Of a stretch of 64,000 nucleotides of DNA, positions 13,045 to 23,400 are shown piece by piece; the first letter of the stretch is position 1; every line of letters starts with the position of its first letter. The position numbers and the translations under genes are program-made. Under the pieces are notes generated by a model, which worked only from the letters and a program-made list of their open reading frames with translations, made no database searches and was not told where the DNA came from. The stretch spans positions 19,306,538-19,370,537 of the forward strand of contig ML677364.1 of assembly GCA_007922305.1 (NCBI GenBank), read 5' to 3'. Source of the stretch: Dermatemys mawii (taxonomy: Eukaryota; Chordata; Testudines; Dermatemydidae).

Positions 13045-13120
13045 TAACAGATCTTAGGGATCATGAGCTTTTGTGGGCTAAGACCCACTTCATCAGGTGA
13101 ATGTTGTGGAAATCTCCAGA
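13045..13120 (-). ncRNA. Hammerhead-ribozyme-like motif at Penelope end, minus strand (damaged core)
   Basis: On the minus strand: CTGATGA (complement of 13090-13096), stem II formed by GTGGG and CCCAC (13073-13088), then AAAA (13069-13072) where GAAA is expected. The first box is intact, the second is not. Confidence 0.55.
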
Positions 13121-13436
13121 GGCAGGTATAAATATGCAGGCAAGAAAGCAAGATAAATTCAGTTTGGGGAGGGGGGGTGAGGCCCACTTCCAGCAGCTGA
13201 TCTGGAGGTGTGAAAACCCAGAGAGGAGAAATTGCTTTTGTAATGGGTGAGCCATTCACAGTCTATATTAAGTCCAGACCTGATGGTGTTGAATTTGCAG
13301 ATGAACTGGAGCTTAGCAGTTTCTCTTTGAAGTCTGATCTTGAAGTTTTTTTTCATAGGCATGGAAAGATTTTCATATGAAAGAGGGATTGAACTGGGAA
13401 TCAGAAAGACTGGAGTTACGAGTAGACAATATATAT

Positions 13437-13570
13437 TAGAGAGACAAGGTGGGTGAGGTGATACCTTTTATTGAACCGACTTCTGATGGTGAAAAAGACA
13501 AGCTTTTGAGGTACATGGAGCTCTTCAGGTTTGGGAAAGGTACTCAGAGTATCACAGCTAAATAGAAGGT
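13437..13570 (-). repeat. Interspersed repeat with a hammerhead-like end
   Basis: On the minus strand it reads CTGAAGAGCTC, then CAAAAGCTTGTC, then a run ending in CACCTCACCCACCTTGTCTC. The same sequence, in the other orientation, is at about 39420-39530. The family is common in reptile DNA but I cannot name it with confidence; it may be another Penelope-type terminus. Confidence 0.5.
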
Positions 13571-14834
13571 GTCAGAGGAAGGAACTAGATTTCATGGACC
13601 TGATATGGCAGTTCCTCTGTTCCTGATTAAGGGGAAGTTACTCTGTGTCCCTGGAGTGTGTCCAAACACTCTTACAGTATGTCCATGCTTAACAAGGCAG
13701 TGGGATTCTAGTCCAAGATCTCCACCCTTCCTGTGGCAGATAGTAGACAGGTGTGTTGGTTGCCAAGTGTGTGGGAAATTAGAAAATGCTAGAAGTGCAA
13801 TGTTTTTAAACAAAAAAAAAAATAATTAAAAGTTAGGCACTATCGCCTGCAGGACTCTTGTCTCATTTTTAGTCTGGTAACACTTAGATAGCACCACTCA
13901 TTACAAATGCATTTGAACTTCATTCACTTCCACAGTTAAATTAAAAAAGATCAAGAGTAGCAGTCAGATGTGAAAGTGTTCTGAGTTACTGCTTGCATAG
14001 TTAACAAACCTTTCCGATGTGTGATCCAGTGATTTGTACTACATTACTGCTCTCTTCGTTTCAAATCAATTCATACTCATTAGTAGGAAAAGTTAAATGC
14101 TTTTAAAAGTTTCAGACTGATTGTCGAGGGAATGATGAATATATCTACAGCCAATGTGAAAATGATCTGCACTTTGTTAAGCTATCATGTTTTACACTTA
14201 GAGCTCTTATTAATCTGTAATGACCTCTATTTAAAAAGAGGATACAACCATAATTTTCATTATTCCTCTTATAAAATGGGCATAGGGCAGGGACAGCTAA
14301 GAAAGATACAGCCCTGCCCTATTACCTGACATTTTATTGTTTGATGTGTATGCTAAATAAATGTATAGATGCTGTATAACTCTGACACCAATGGAGTCAA
14401 AACAAGGATGAATTAGGTACATAGGTCTAGATTTTTTGAAGTATTTAGGTGTCATTGTGCTTAGGATTTAGGAGCCTCAATTTCATTTTAAAAAGGGATG
14501 GCACCCAATGCTTAAATCCCTTTTGAAAATGAGTTTTAAGCTCCTGGACCATGTTGCAATCCTGAGTGCAGCTATACCTAGATACCTTTAAAAAATATGG
14601 ATCATAATCTTTAACAGTAATTCTGAAAGTTAGTAGGTCTTCTGTGTTTTGATATAGTTAAAAGTCTATTTAGGATCTTCATATACAAAACGTATTTTTA
14701 AGGGATACATTTAAAGTACATAAAATGGCAAACATTTTTCCATTTCATAATCATGTTCTGTTGGCATAAGTGGTGTTAAAGAAGAATAATGGCAGTGTCA
14801 ACTGCAATGTAACAACAATGGCAACCCTCTAGGA

Positions 14835-15491
14835 CAGGGATGGGCAAACTATGGCCCGTGGGTCACACATGGCCCACCGGCCATTTTTATCTGGCTCATG
14901 AGCTCAGGCTGGGAGAGCGGTGCCAGTGGCCCTGTGCTCCCCACCCAGGGTGCCACGCTGAGCCCAGAGAGCCACGGGGCCCCGCGTTCCCTGCCCGGGG
15001 GCCGGGCCAAGCGCGGCGAGCCATGAGGCCCTGCGCCTGGCAGAGCACGGTAAGCAAGAACAGGGGGCAGGGGCCAGCTTGGGTGGTGGTTAGGGTGGGG
15101 AGGATCTCTGGAGGGAGCACTCAGGGAACAAAGAGCAGGGGGGCTTGGATAGGCGGTGGGGTCCCCGGGGGGGGGGGGGGGTGGTTAGGGAGGGTAGATT
15201 TCGGGAGGGAGCAATCAGGGAACAAAGAGCAGGGGGCTTTAGATAGGGGGTAGGGTCCTGGGGGGACCGTTAGAGTGGGGGGAGGTCTCTGGAGGGGGTG
15301 ATCGGGGACAAGGAAGGGAAGGTGGATGAGTCGGGGAATCTGAGGGGGGCAGTCAGGGGGTGGGAAGTGGGTGGGAGTCAGATAGGGGGCAGGGCCAGGC
15401 TGTTTGGGGAAGCACAGCCTTCCCTACCCGGCCCTCCGCGCAATTTTGAACCCCCATGTGGCCCTTGGGCCAAACAGTTTGCCCACCCCTG
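14835..15491. mobile_element. Large hAT MITE, 657 bp, opposite orientation to the 8652 copy
   Basis: The ends are CAGGGATGGGCAAACT and AGTTTGCCCACCCCTG. The perfect 8-bp duplication CTCTAGGA lies at 14827-14834 and 15492-15499. Its interior is the reverse complement of the 8652 element (GGATCTCTGGAGGG units). It has a G run near 15168-15180. The ORF at 14840-15253 is within the repeat. Confidence 0.9.
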
Positions 15492-15514
15492 CTCTAGGAT
15501 ACTGTGAAACATAA

Positions 15515-15835
15515 ACATAAGAAAGGCCACACTGGGTCAGACCAAAGGTCCATCTAGGCCGGTATCCTGTCTACCAACAGTGGCCAATGCCAGTTGCCCT
15601 GGAGTGAGTGAACCTAATAGGTAAAGATCAAGTGATCTCTCTCCTGCCATCCATCATCCCTCTCTAACAAACAGAGGATAGGGACACCATTCCTTACCCA
15701 GCCTGGCTAACAGCCATTAATGGACTTAACCTCCATGAATTTATCCAGTTCTCTTTTAAACCCTGTTATAGTCCTAGCCTTCACAGCCTCCTCAGGCAAG
15801 GAGTTCCACAGGTTGACTGTGCGCTGTGCTGTGGT
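15515..15835. repeat. CR1-associated interspersed repeat
   Basis: This is the well-known reptile repeat text GGTCAGACCAAAGGTCCATC, followed by ACAGTGGCCAATGCCAG and GGAGTTCCACAGGTTGACTG. I recognise it as a high-copy sauropsid LINE-derived repeat (CR1 type), non-coding here. Confidence 0.6.
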
Positions 15836-16682
15836 ATTTCATTACGTTTTATGTTCTGGTAGTTTAGGAAAGTGTCAAAAGTACCTATTTCTCATTTGCA
15901 GTAGGTGTTTTGCAAAGTTAATATTTTGGCTGTTTTAAAAATACATTTCTTTACAATACCAAAGGGAAGAATTTACACTAATGCTTTTTTGAAAGCATTT
16001 TATTTTAACTAGAGCTAGTTAAGCAGGCACCTGTTCCTTTTCCCCCCTGCTCTTATTACCAATTAATTCATTTTAAAAAAATAGAGTTTTAATGAGCAGC
16101 TCTAGATTAACAACATATATGTGAATGTTTCAGCTAGATTAATCTTTGAAGTTACAAAGAAATTCAGCTGCAAAATAGAAGGTTTACAATGGCTGTGCAG
16201 AGAGACTATTAACTATACAACAGATGCCACTATAGTTACTGTGCCACTATAAAAGCATACTTTAAGGAAATAAGAATGTCCTCTCCCCCACATTCTATTT
16301 GTGGTTGCATTTTTCAGTGAAAACTGGGTTGTGATTTTTGACTCTTGGGTCTAAGTTTTGCATGCAGCACCACACAAAGTTCATCTTTATAAGTCAGAGC
16401 AGTTGATAGTAGTCAGTGGGGAAAGGAAAAAAAACTTGTATGCTGGATTTCTTTAGAGAGTAATTCCCAAAGATGTTAGTGACTTGTATGTTTGCATTAC
16501 AATGTGTGCAAATATTTTCATTACTTCTTTGAAGGCTAGACTTGGCTGATACAGGGCGGCAGATAGCTGTGGTGCCTCAGGAACAGTGCAAGGAAGGAGT
16601 TGTGCCTTGGAGTGCCCTGACCAATTCCTTTCCTGTATTGCCCTTGCCCCTGGAGGTGGGGTATGAATCTAATACTGGCCTT

Positions 16683-16800
16683 AGAATCATAGAATATCAG
16701 GGTTGAAAGGGACCTCAGGAAGTCATCTAGTCCAACCCCCTGCTCAAAGCAGGACCAACACCAAATAAATCATCCCAGCCAAAGCTTTGCCTTCATCAAT
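16683..16800 (-). mobile_element. CR1 LINE 3' end
   Basis: The plus strand reads AGAATCATAGAATATCAGGG, then GGGACCTCAGGAAGTCATCT and CCAACCCCCTGCTCAAAGCA. This is the complement of a CR1 3' end, which finishes in ATTCTATGATTCT without poly-A. Confidence 0.85.
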
Positions 16801-17251
16801 AGCAGATAACTAAGCTCCCCCCCCGCCCCCCCACCGTACTGGTTAAGCTGAACTAATTGGCGCACTGTGAAGGGGAGGAGCCAGGGCCAACTCATCTGTC
16901 AAGGGTAGAAGTAATGGGTGTGCAGAACCCATTTACCGCAAGTACTCATGCCGAGGAGGTAGGTAGGCCATTTAGAGGCTGAAAGGAAGGTGTCTTGTTC
17001 TCTTTTATGCCACTACTAAACCACACAGCCTAGCCTGTGGTCTAACCCTTAATAATTGTTATCCAGCCACATGACCTATTCATCACCTTTTTTGTGGCCA
17101 TCTAAGTTTTCTAAAGAAGGAGAATTTGAGAATACCTTGGTAATTTTTCGCAAAGACTTTGTGGTCCAGCCTAAAATCCAAACAGATTAGCCTGAGACAT
17201 CCCTACCTGGTTAGTGTTTTGATGCATTTCTTGTACATGTCTCTTTCTCAG

Positions 17252-17456
17252 GAACGAAAAGAAATATATGAACAGATACTGGAAAGAAGTAGAAGTTGGC
17301 GACTTTGTTCAGCTTCGTTGTAATGAAATCATACCTGCTGACATATTGCTGCTCTCTTCAAGTGACCCCGATGGGCTGTGTCATATAGAAACTGCTAACC
17401 TGGATGGGGAGACCAATTTAAAACAAAGACAGGTAGTGAGGAGATTCTTAGAGTTG
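17252..17456 (+). CDS. ATP10A: ATP10A exon: start of actuator domain
   Basis: The acceptor is CTTTCTCAG ending at 17251. The first base completes a split codon, then the frame reads [25 protein letters not shown] and continues to [11 protein letters not shown]. The exon is 205 nt long. DGET lies at 17403-17414; it is the P4-ATPase equivalent of the TGE(S) dephosphorylation motif. The donor is GTAAGT at 17457, leaving phase 0. An ATG at 17268 is internal and not a start: the family alignment continues upstream through the acceptor. The exon before it is not in the window. Confidence 0.9.
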
Positions 17457-20400
17457 GTAAGTCAACATCTCTCATTTTTGTTTAAGATAATCATTTGTTT
17501 AAACTGAATAAGTGATTCACTAGTCCAGAACCACACCAATCAATTAACCTTTCTTCTTCTAACAGGACAGGTGCTTTACTGCAATTGCAATAAAACTGCT
17601 AGTATATGCCAACAGTTACCTCAGCTACCCCTGTGCAGTTATTGCCACATTCTTTCCCTGTATTTGAAAAAGGAGATGTTTGGTAATTGTGTGGGGCAGG
17701 CAAATGTTCCTTTTTCTAAATGACTTCTATTGTATTTTGGGCTTTTATCACATTTTTAACTGTTCTTTCTGTAGATAGTTTTCAACATAGAAGAGAACAA
17801 CTATTTTTCATGTCTGTGGGCCAAATCACTTTCAGTTGGAAATTCTACCTAAAAATCCATGTCCCACTATGTTTCTGAAGAGCAATTTTTTCCCACCAAA
17901 TGTTAAGTATCGTTTTTAAAAAAATTTCAAGGGAGGCTATCCCCAAATGCCCTAGAAGAACTCCACCCCACACTGTTAATTCATTGGAACTGAATGCTGC
18001 TACATTATCAGTGTGTACAGTAAAATTAGTCTTAATATGTCTGTTGCCATGTGGCACTGGCTCATTCCACAGCACTCTTGTTTAAATGGGAAACGAATGA
18101 ATAGATTGTGCAGTCCTTCCTCCCTCCTCTTTATAGCACGCTCGCGTCACAGGCCAAGGGCAAGATCTGGGAACCCATTGTTAAAATATCAGCAGCACAT
18201 CACAGGATTTGAGCTATCATTCCAGTAGTAAGCCTTGAGAAAGATTTCGTATCAATACTTAGCATTTATATTTTAAGAAAAAAAATCATTTTCCATAATG
18301 TGTGTGAAGTAGGTCAAGAAGTACTAGGACATCCATTTTATAGACAGGGAAGCTGAGAGAGAAGGCCAAATTCTTTAATACCCTTTCCTGTGCTGGGCAT
18401 GAGAAAGAGAGGAGGTGGCATGCCACATGGGCACATGACTCCCTAATTCTGTCCCAGTTCAGAGTCCTTTCCTTGTCCCCACCCATGCAATTTACAGCAT
18501 GCCATGTCTGCTCTAAGTTGCATGCCATGAAGAGTCATGTCTCCAATACAGATTAGCCAGTGTGCAGTGCTTTACACTCATGCATCTTCTAAAGCCCACC
18601 ACACTCTCATTTTTTGGGGTCAGACTGAGGAGCCAGTGCAGAGCTGTTATGCCAGCTCTGTATTGGTCTGAGAACTCCCCTGCAAAGAGGTGTGATCTTC
18701 CAGGATAGTCTATACCCCCTTTATGACCTCTACACATTCCACGGAGTATGCAGGGCCCAAACTAGGGGTGGTCAGAGTTCTTACCAGAACAACTTCTGTC
18801 CAGTAGAGCTTGGATAGGTCCTTTGTCAGCTTTGAATCACAACAAGCAATGACAGTGGCAGTCCTGAGACTGAGGATGGAGCACTTTGCAGGCTTTATCA
18901 CACTCTAAACACATGTGCAGAAGATTCATGAAGATGCTAGAATTGTTTCTGCAGCATTTGTGGCCCTCTTTTGGTTTTCTCACCTGGTGAATCCCAAGAA
19001 CCTAATTTTTATGATGGAGTAACTAGAAATATAAATTAATTCAGTTCTGCCTTGATTTATCTGAATAATATTTAGTATGTTGGGAACGTTATAGTTACTA
19101 TTGTTTGTATGTTAATAGATGTGATACTTCTGACATAAAACCTATACTTTCTGTATACGATCATACATCCCATTGATACTCAAACTGTGAAAGCAATCCT
19201 TGATGTTGTATATGATTTTAATTTCATGGGCTGTATTACTATTTCTCTGGCTTTTGAAGAATCTAATTGGAATGTGTGATTTTTTTGGTATACATTTACA
19301 TCAGGTAGGCTAGCAAATAAATGATCACTCCAGCAAGTAGGTGAGAAATTCATTTGTGTAATTGCAGTTTAAAGATCTGATTCTCCTGAAACCAATAAAT
19401 ATTTGAAGTGCTACCGCACAGTAATTGAGTTTACTAATCCTTTTTCCTCATTTTGCTATACATTTATAAGAGGCTATTTCCTTTTTTAGATTTTTCTTTC
19501 TGATTTGCACTTAACCAGTCATTTTTATTTCAGGATCCCTGTATGTCTGATCTTACGTAAACAAATCTTTGGAGAACAATTCTATTTAAAATGAATAAAG
19601 CAGCTTATGAAATGAAATATTTCAGAATGTTTTGTTTTTCTTTTAACTTGTCATGATACTCACTGCTGGGTTTTTTTAACGGTTCTTTTGGGAAAGAAAT
19701 ATAGGGAGAGATTTTTCAAAGGCATTTGTGTCTTTGAAATTCTCCCCCTTAATATTTAGATACTGTAGTCTCAGGACCTAGATACTATGGATATCAATAT
19801 ATTCAAAAACTTTAAAATAATCAGAAATTTCCATTCATATAATGCGCCTTTAGATCAACAAAATATAGGGGATTTCTTTCATACTGGGACATTGATCAGA
19901 TCAATGTGTGTATTGAGAAACACTGAAAAGTTAAGGTGAGAATACTTTGCTATACTCAAATTTTGAGTGACCTAGTCTTCTAGCAGCGAACAACGAGCAC
20001 TCTTTTTGGAAAAACTTAGTGTATCTTAGTGATATACCAAGTTCCTTCTAAACTCTAACCCACCCTATTTGTTCTTTATGTCGCAGCAAAACATTTGAGT
20101 GTGCTGTACCTAATAGGAGACACATTGTGCAAGAAAAATCAATGTGTTTTCTGTATTACTGTGCAGCCTGTTTTACCACCACACCCTCTATAATTGCTTT
20201 TGGAATGTTGAACATGTGTTTAAAATATTTTGTCCAGCCACTCTTCTGAGAGTGGCTAAGCAGATGCAGTCTTCATTACAGGGATCAATCCTTCCTTTCA
20301 GGTTTCATAAGGATGATTTAGAATATTTTGCTAGTATTAATCTAGACTCATGAAAAACATTTACATTTTTAATGCACTGCAGTATGAAACAACCCTAATA

Positions 20401-23400
20401 TTTGTATTTAGTGTGTTCCTAACAAAGTCCACAAAGGCTCTTTTAGATGTTGCTCACCAGGTTATGGTTCATAAAACCACTGGCCATGTTGTGGGACATA
20501 GGTGGAGAGCTTCAATTCAGCAAGAGCCCCCTGACAAGGCTCTGGGGTTATGTATATTAGAGCAGCAGTGGCCCCACCCTTTGAAAAGTTGGACTCTGTT
20601 CCTCTTCATACCTGGACAGTGATGTATCATGTCTTAAACCGTGCCCTCTTTCTTTCTGAAGAGCTGGGCCTTGTCTACACACAGTCGCATCCTGGTTTGA
20701 TTAAATAGATTTAGATGAAGTGGTTCTGCTAAACCAGTGAAAATTCCTGTGTGGGTGCACATTTATTTTGGTTTATTTTGGACACTTCAGGTTCAAACTT
20801 TCCTGTTTCAATTTAACTTAAGTCATTAAAAAAATGAATTTACAAGTCCTAATCAACTTAAGCTAAACTGGAAATAAACGTGGTTTAAACCTAAATAAGA
20901 GCGTCCACACACACAGCCTCCTCTAGCAGTTTAACTAAACCAGTTTAAAGTAACTCCCAAAGTTAAACCAGTGCAACTGCACACATAGACTGACCCTAGC
21001 ATTTGTTGGTGGCACTAGCCGTGGGCTTGGTTACACTGGCACTTTATACTGCAATAAAGCCTCCCAGAGTGCTCTACCTTACTACTCGTCCACACTGGCA
21101 AAGCACGTAGAGCCCTATTAGTCGGTGGCTGTAGCGGTCCTGGTGGTACTCCTTGCCAGAGGATTAACAACTGTTGTGTATTAGGTGATATGCTTTAGCT
21201 CCAGTGTAAATGGGTAGTAACAATACTGCACTTTGAGTGATCTCTGGAAACGCCCCCTAATCTACTTAAGTCAATTGACCTCTCTTCCCTTTGTTTTGAA
21301 CTCGGCTGGAGGAATGTGGAAGTATGTTTTCAGAGCTTATCTGTAACTGGGCAAATCAACAAAGCAAATGTTTACCGAGTGAGTGAGTGAGAAGCAGAAG
21401 ATTAGGAGGATCTGCATTTAAAAGACATCGTGCTGACACACTCTCAGCACTCCAAAAATCCGCCCACTCTCTCCCTCCGCATACACACTACACACTCCAT
21501 CCCACCCCCCTCATTTGAAAAGCACATTGCAGTCAGCTGAATGCACCACTCCCAGTGCCTCTGCAAGTGCAGCAAATGTGGCCTTGCCAGTGTGGTTGCA
21601 GCTGTCAGTGTGGTACACTGGAGCACTTTCCCTGGAGCTGTATCCGAAGGCGGGTATAACCGAAAGCGCTATAAAGCTGCAAACGTAACCAAGCCCTGTG
21701 TGTCTGAGGCCACATTCACACTACAAAGTTTTGTGAGCGTAGCTGTGTCAGGATGGGGGAGGGGGGGAATCACACCCCTAACTAACCTAACTATGCCACA
21801 CAACTCTCAATCTAGCCCCAGCTTATACCAGCACAAGGAGTGCTTTTGCCAGTATAGCTTATTTGGGGAGAAAGTTTAATTGTATTGGCAAAAGAACTCC
21901 TTTTGCTGGTATAAACTGTGTTTTCACAAGGGTGATAAGCCTTTATAATATAGACTAGCCCTGAGAGACTGTAGCTGTACCCCATGAAGGAACAAAGAGG
22001 GTAAAAGAAGGATCTTAGCTTCCCTTTCCTTTTCCTACCCACTCCATTCATACATAGAGGGCCAGCCTCAATCTAGCTCTATGGGTACCTATCTGAAAGG
22101 ACTAGTAAAAATACTAAATTATAGTGAATAATTAGCTGGAGATTGACTAATCATAACGCCTGGGCTTATTTAGAGTGGTAAATTACTTTGGATGGACATG
22201 AACAGGCTGCACAAATGGTGAAAACATTTCTAGCAACTTTCTGGCGTCATTCCCTGTGTGCTCCTTTTTCTTTTTTTTTCTGAAAAAGTTCATGGAGCTA
22301 AGTAAAGTTACTTTAAAATTCCAAATATGTGAATGTTAAAATAGCAGATTAATGCTCTATCCCACACACACTGCCAAAATTAGATTCATCATAGGGAAAA
22401 GAGATTTTTTTAAAAAAAACCACAATGAGCAAAAAAGAGAAACCAACTTCCTCATTTTGTATCTTCTGTACTGCAATGTACTTAAAGCTAAAAATTGACA
22501 TTTTTTAGCTGAAACTTTCAGTGAAACAAGTCTTTTTCAGAATTCTCAAACTTGATATGTCACACTGTATTATATAGGCTTCTTGTTTTGCAACGCAAAA
22601 CGCTAACATGTCAAGCCCATTCAAAACCACACTTCAAAGGCAGGCTTTTAATTTTCACCATGTCAGTAGAAGTAAAACCTTCCAAAGCAACACAAATGTA
22701 TTTTTTAAAAGTTGAAATGGTGAAAAGTACCCCAGTTGTATTGCTGTACCATTTCCTTTCAGGTAATGCTTCCGAGACAATAGTGGATGTCTCTAATTAT
22801 AAAAATAGATTTCTAACTAGGTGATTTAGCAACTAGCAAGACAAAGTAAAACAGCAACAAATAGAACATCTTATTGAATATAAAATTTAAAGCGAGTCCT
22901 TAGCAAGTGGAAGGATTATAAATCTGTTTACTTTAGAATTCTTAGTTTACCACTTTTTCACTCCTTCACTACCTTTATGTTGTTGTCCTGTGATTACATT
23001 TACAGTGGCAGCGGGAAGTTATGCAAATGACTGAAGAAGAGTTCAGTTCCCGTGTGGCCCATGTGAAATGAGTTGATTATCTCATTCTAATTTCCAGTGT
23101 ATAGGTATCCATATCACTATTCCTACTGCCAAGATTTACTGGCAGTCTCATTACAGAATCTAAGGATTTGAGTAGGCATAGGTCAAAATTTTCAGACCTG
23201 GGCATCTAACCTGAGGGACCTAAATAAATGGTGTGATTTTTTTTTTCAAAGGCGCTGAGCACTTGGCATCTCCAGTTGACATAGGCCACCTTTATTTTTG
23301 TGCCTAAATATGGGCTATGGCACCTAATTTAAAGTATCCAAGGTTGAAAATCCTACTCATGGAAACTGAAATACCCTCATGTTACTAGAGGTGGTCCCTT

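Larger units (their letters stand above)
12674..13365 (-). mobile_element. Penelope-like element fragment (C-terminus plus pLTR-type end), split by a hAT MITE
   Basis: The minus-strand translation of 13159-13362 gives FKIRLQRETAKLQFICKFNTIRSGLNIDCEWLTHYKSN, the C-terminal end of Penelope-like (Neptune-type) proteins. It is followed on the minus strand by the typical end with CTGATGA, a GTGGG/CCCAC stem, GTTAGTCTATAAGG and GTAGCACAAGACTC-like text. It closely matches the element at 61505-63360. The reverse transcriptase is missing. Confidence 0.7.
1..17251 (+). other. Intron (or 5' part) of ATP10A upstream of the first visible exon
   Basis: No coding exon of ATP10A or of another gene is recognisable here. 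The ORFs present are short, lack family resemblance, or fall inside repeats. Contents in order: hAT MITE (330-545), Tigger-like MITE (790-1102), minisatellite (2769-2863), hAT MITE (3324-3447), Harbinger-like MITE (about 3933-4219), solo LTR (6220-7204), large hAT MITE (8652-9280), hAT MITE (10816-10944), LINE/Penelope/hAT nest (12170-13365), large hAT MITE (14835-15491), and CR1-type pieces (15515-15835, 16683-16800). Between them is unannotated AT-rich sequence. Confidence 0.7.

Noticed and set aside
14840..15253. 137-codon plus-strand ORF, Gly-rich
   Set aside because: Inside the second GC-rich hAT MITE; stop-poor repeat.
17268..17507. Reading the 17268 ATG as a translation start
   Set aside because: The protein family continues upstream to a good acceptor at 17251, so the ATG is an internal Met of an exon, and the ORF's tail after 17456 is intron.
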